NCBI RefSeq assembly: GCF_964656455.1
Contig: NC_135720.1
Location: 109,194,696 to 109,258,695 of the forward strand
DNA length: 64,000 nucleotides
Reading direction: 5' to 3'
Source of the DNA: Halichoerus grypus
Lineage: Eukaryota; Chordata; Mammalia; Carnivora; Phocidae
The stretch's first letter is position 1. Each line of letters begins with the position of its first letter. Made by a program: the position numbers and the translations under genes. Below are positions 63,926 through 64,000 of this stretch, in pieces. Below the pieces are notes generated by a model that saw only the letters and a program-made list of their open reading frames with translations, did no database searches and had not been told where the DNA came from.

Positions 63926-64000
63926 GTTTATTGAGGCTTGTTTTATGGTCTGTCATGGAGAATATTGCATGTGCACTTGAGAAGAATGTTTATTTTGCTT
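63926..64000 (-). mobile_element. Antisense L1 fragment at the window edge
   Basis: 'attgaggcttgttttatggtctgtcatggagaatattgcatgtgcacttgagaagaatgt' is a widely shared antisense L1 ORF2 segment. It continues past the right edge. Confidence 0.75.

Overview
This window looks like carnivoran nuclear DNA with no recognisable host protein-coding gene. The evidence is its retrotransposons. There are many tRNA-derived Can-SINEs, whose heads read like GGGGCGCCTGGGTGGCTCAG and whose tails carry AATAAA and TCTTT. There are also many LINE-1 copies that share a carnivore-type 3' end. All the Can-SINEs have the general caniform/arctoid head (GGTGGCTCAGTTGGTTAAG type). None has the canid-specific GGTGGCGCAGCGGTTTG type. 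I infer an arctoid carnivore (bear, seal or mustelid) rather than a dog; this is inference from repeat diagnostics only.

Layout. 1-2305: a nest of antisense L1 fragments with a SINE at its edge. 2596-3149: a short L1 with target-site duplications (TSDs), a possible short 3' transduction and a CT/CA microsatellite grown from one TSD. 3335-5450: an ancient antisense LINE-2 relic split by a SINE. 5451-12168: mostly unassigned intergenic or intronic sequence. 12181-13065: three SINEs, two of them head to head. 14455-16072: MIR, L2 and MER-type relics. 16089-23322: a full-length L1 with a perfect 17-bp TSD, a 5' UTR, ORF1 and ORF2, broken by a few frameshifts and stops. 23356-34364: MIR, L2, hAT-type and older L1M copies. 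34377-35923: a young 5'-inverted (twin-primed) L1. 36140-48282: SINEs, L2/MIR relics, one short L1, and a possible promoter with a first exon at 45971-46071 that ends in a consensus splice donor. 48900-62130: a retrotransposon stack at least four levels deep. An ancient L2 was split by a near-full-length old L1. That L1 was then split by a 5'-inverted L1, a SINE-L1 chimera and a 3'-end L1, and these carry further insertions of their own. 62131-63925: unassigned. 63926-64000: the edge of another antisense L1.

How the parts relate. The only protein-coding traces are L1 ORF1 (RNA-binding chaperone) and ORF2 (endonuclease plus reverse transcriptase). Their products drive target-primed reverse transcription, which made the L1 copies and, in trans, the SINEs. 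No intact ORF1/ORF2 pair remains, so nothing here appears able to move on its own. The informative signals are structural: insertion order read from TSDs, 5' inversions, a likely template-switch chimera, and an L1 3' UTR built from two homologous modules. Family names for old repeats come from remembered consensus features without a search, and boundaries of ancient relics are approximate.
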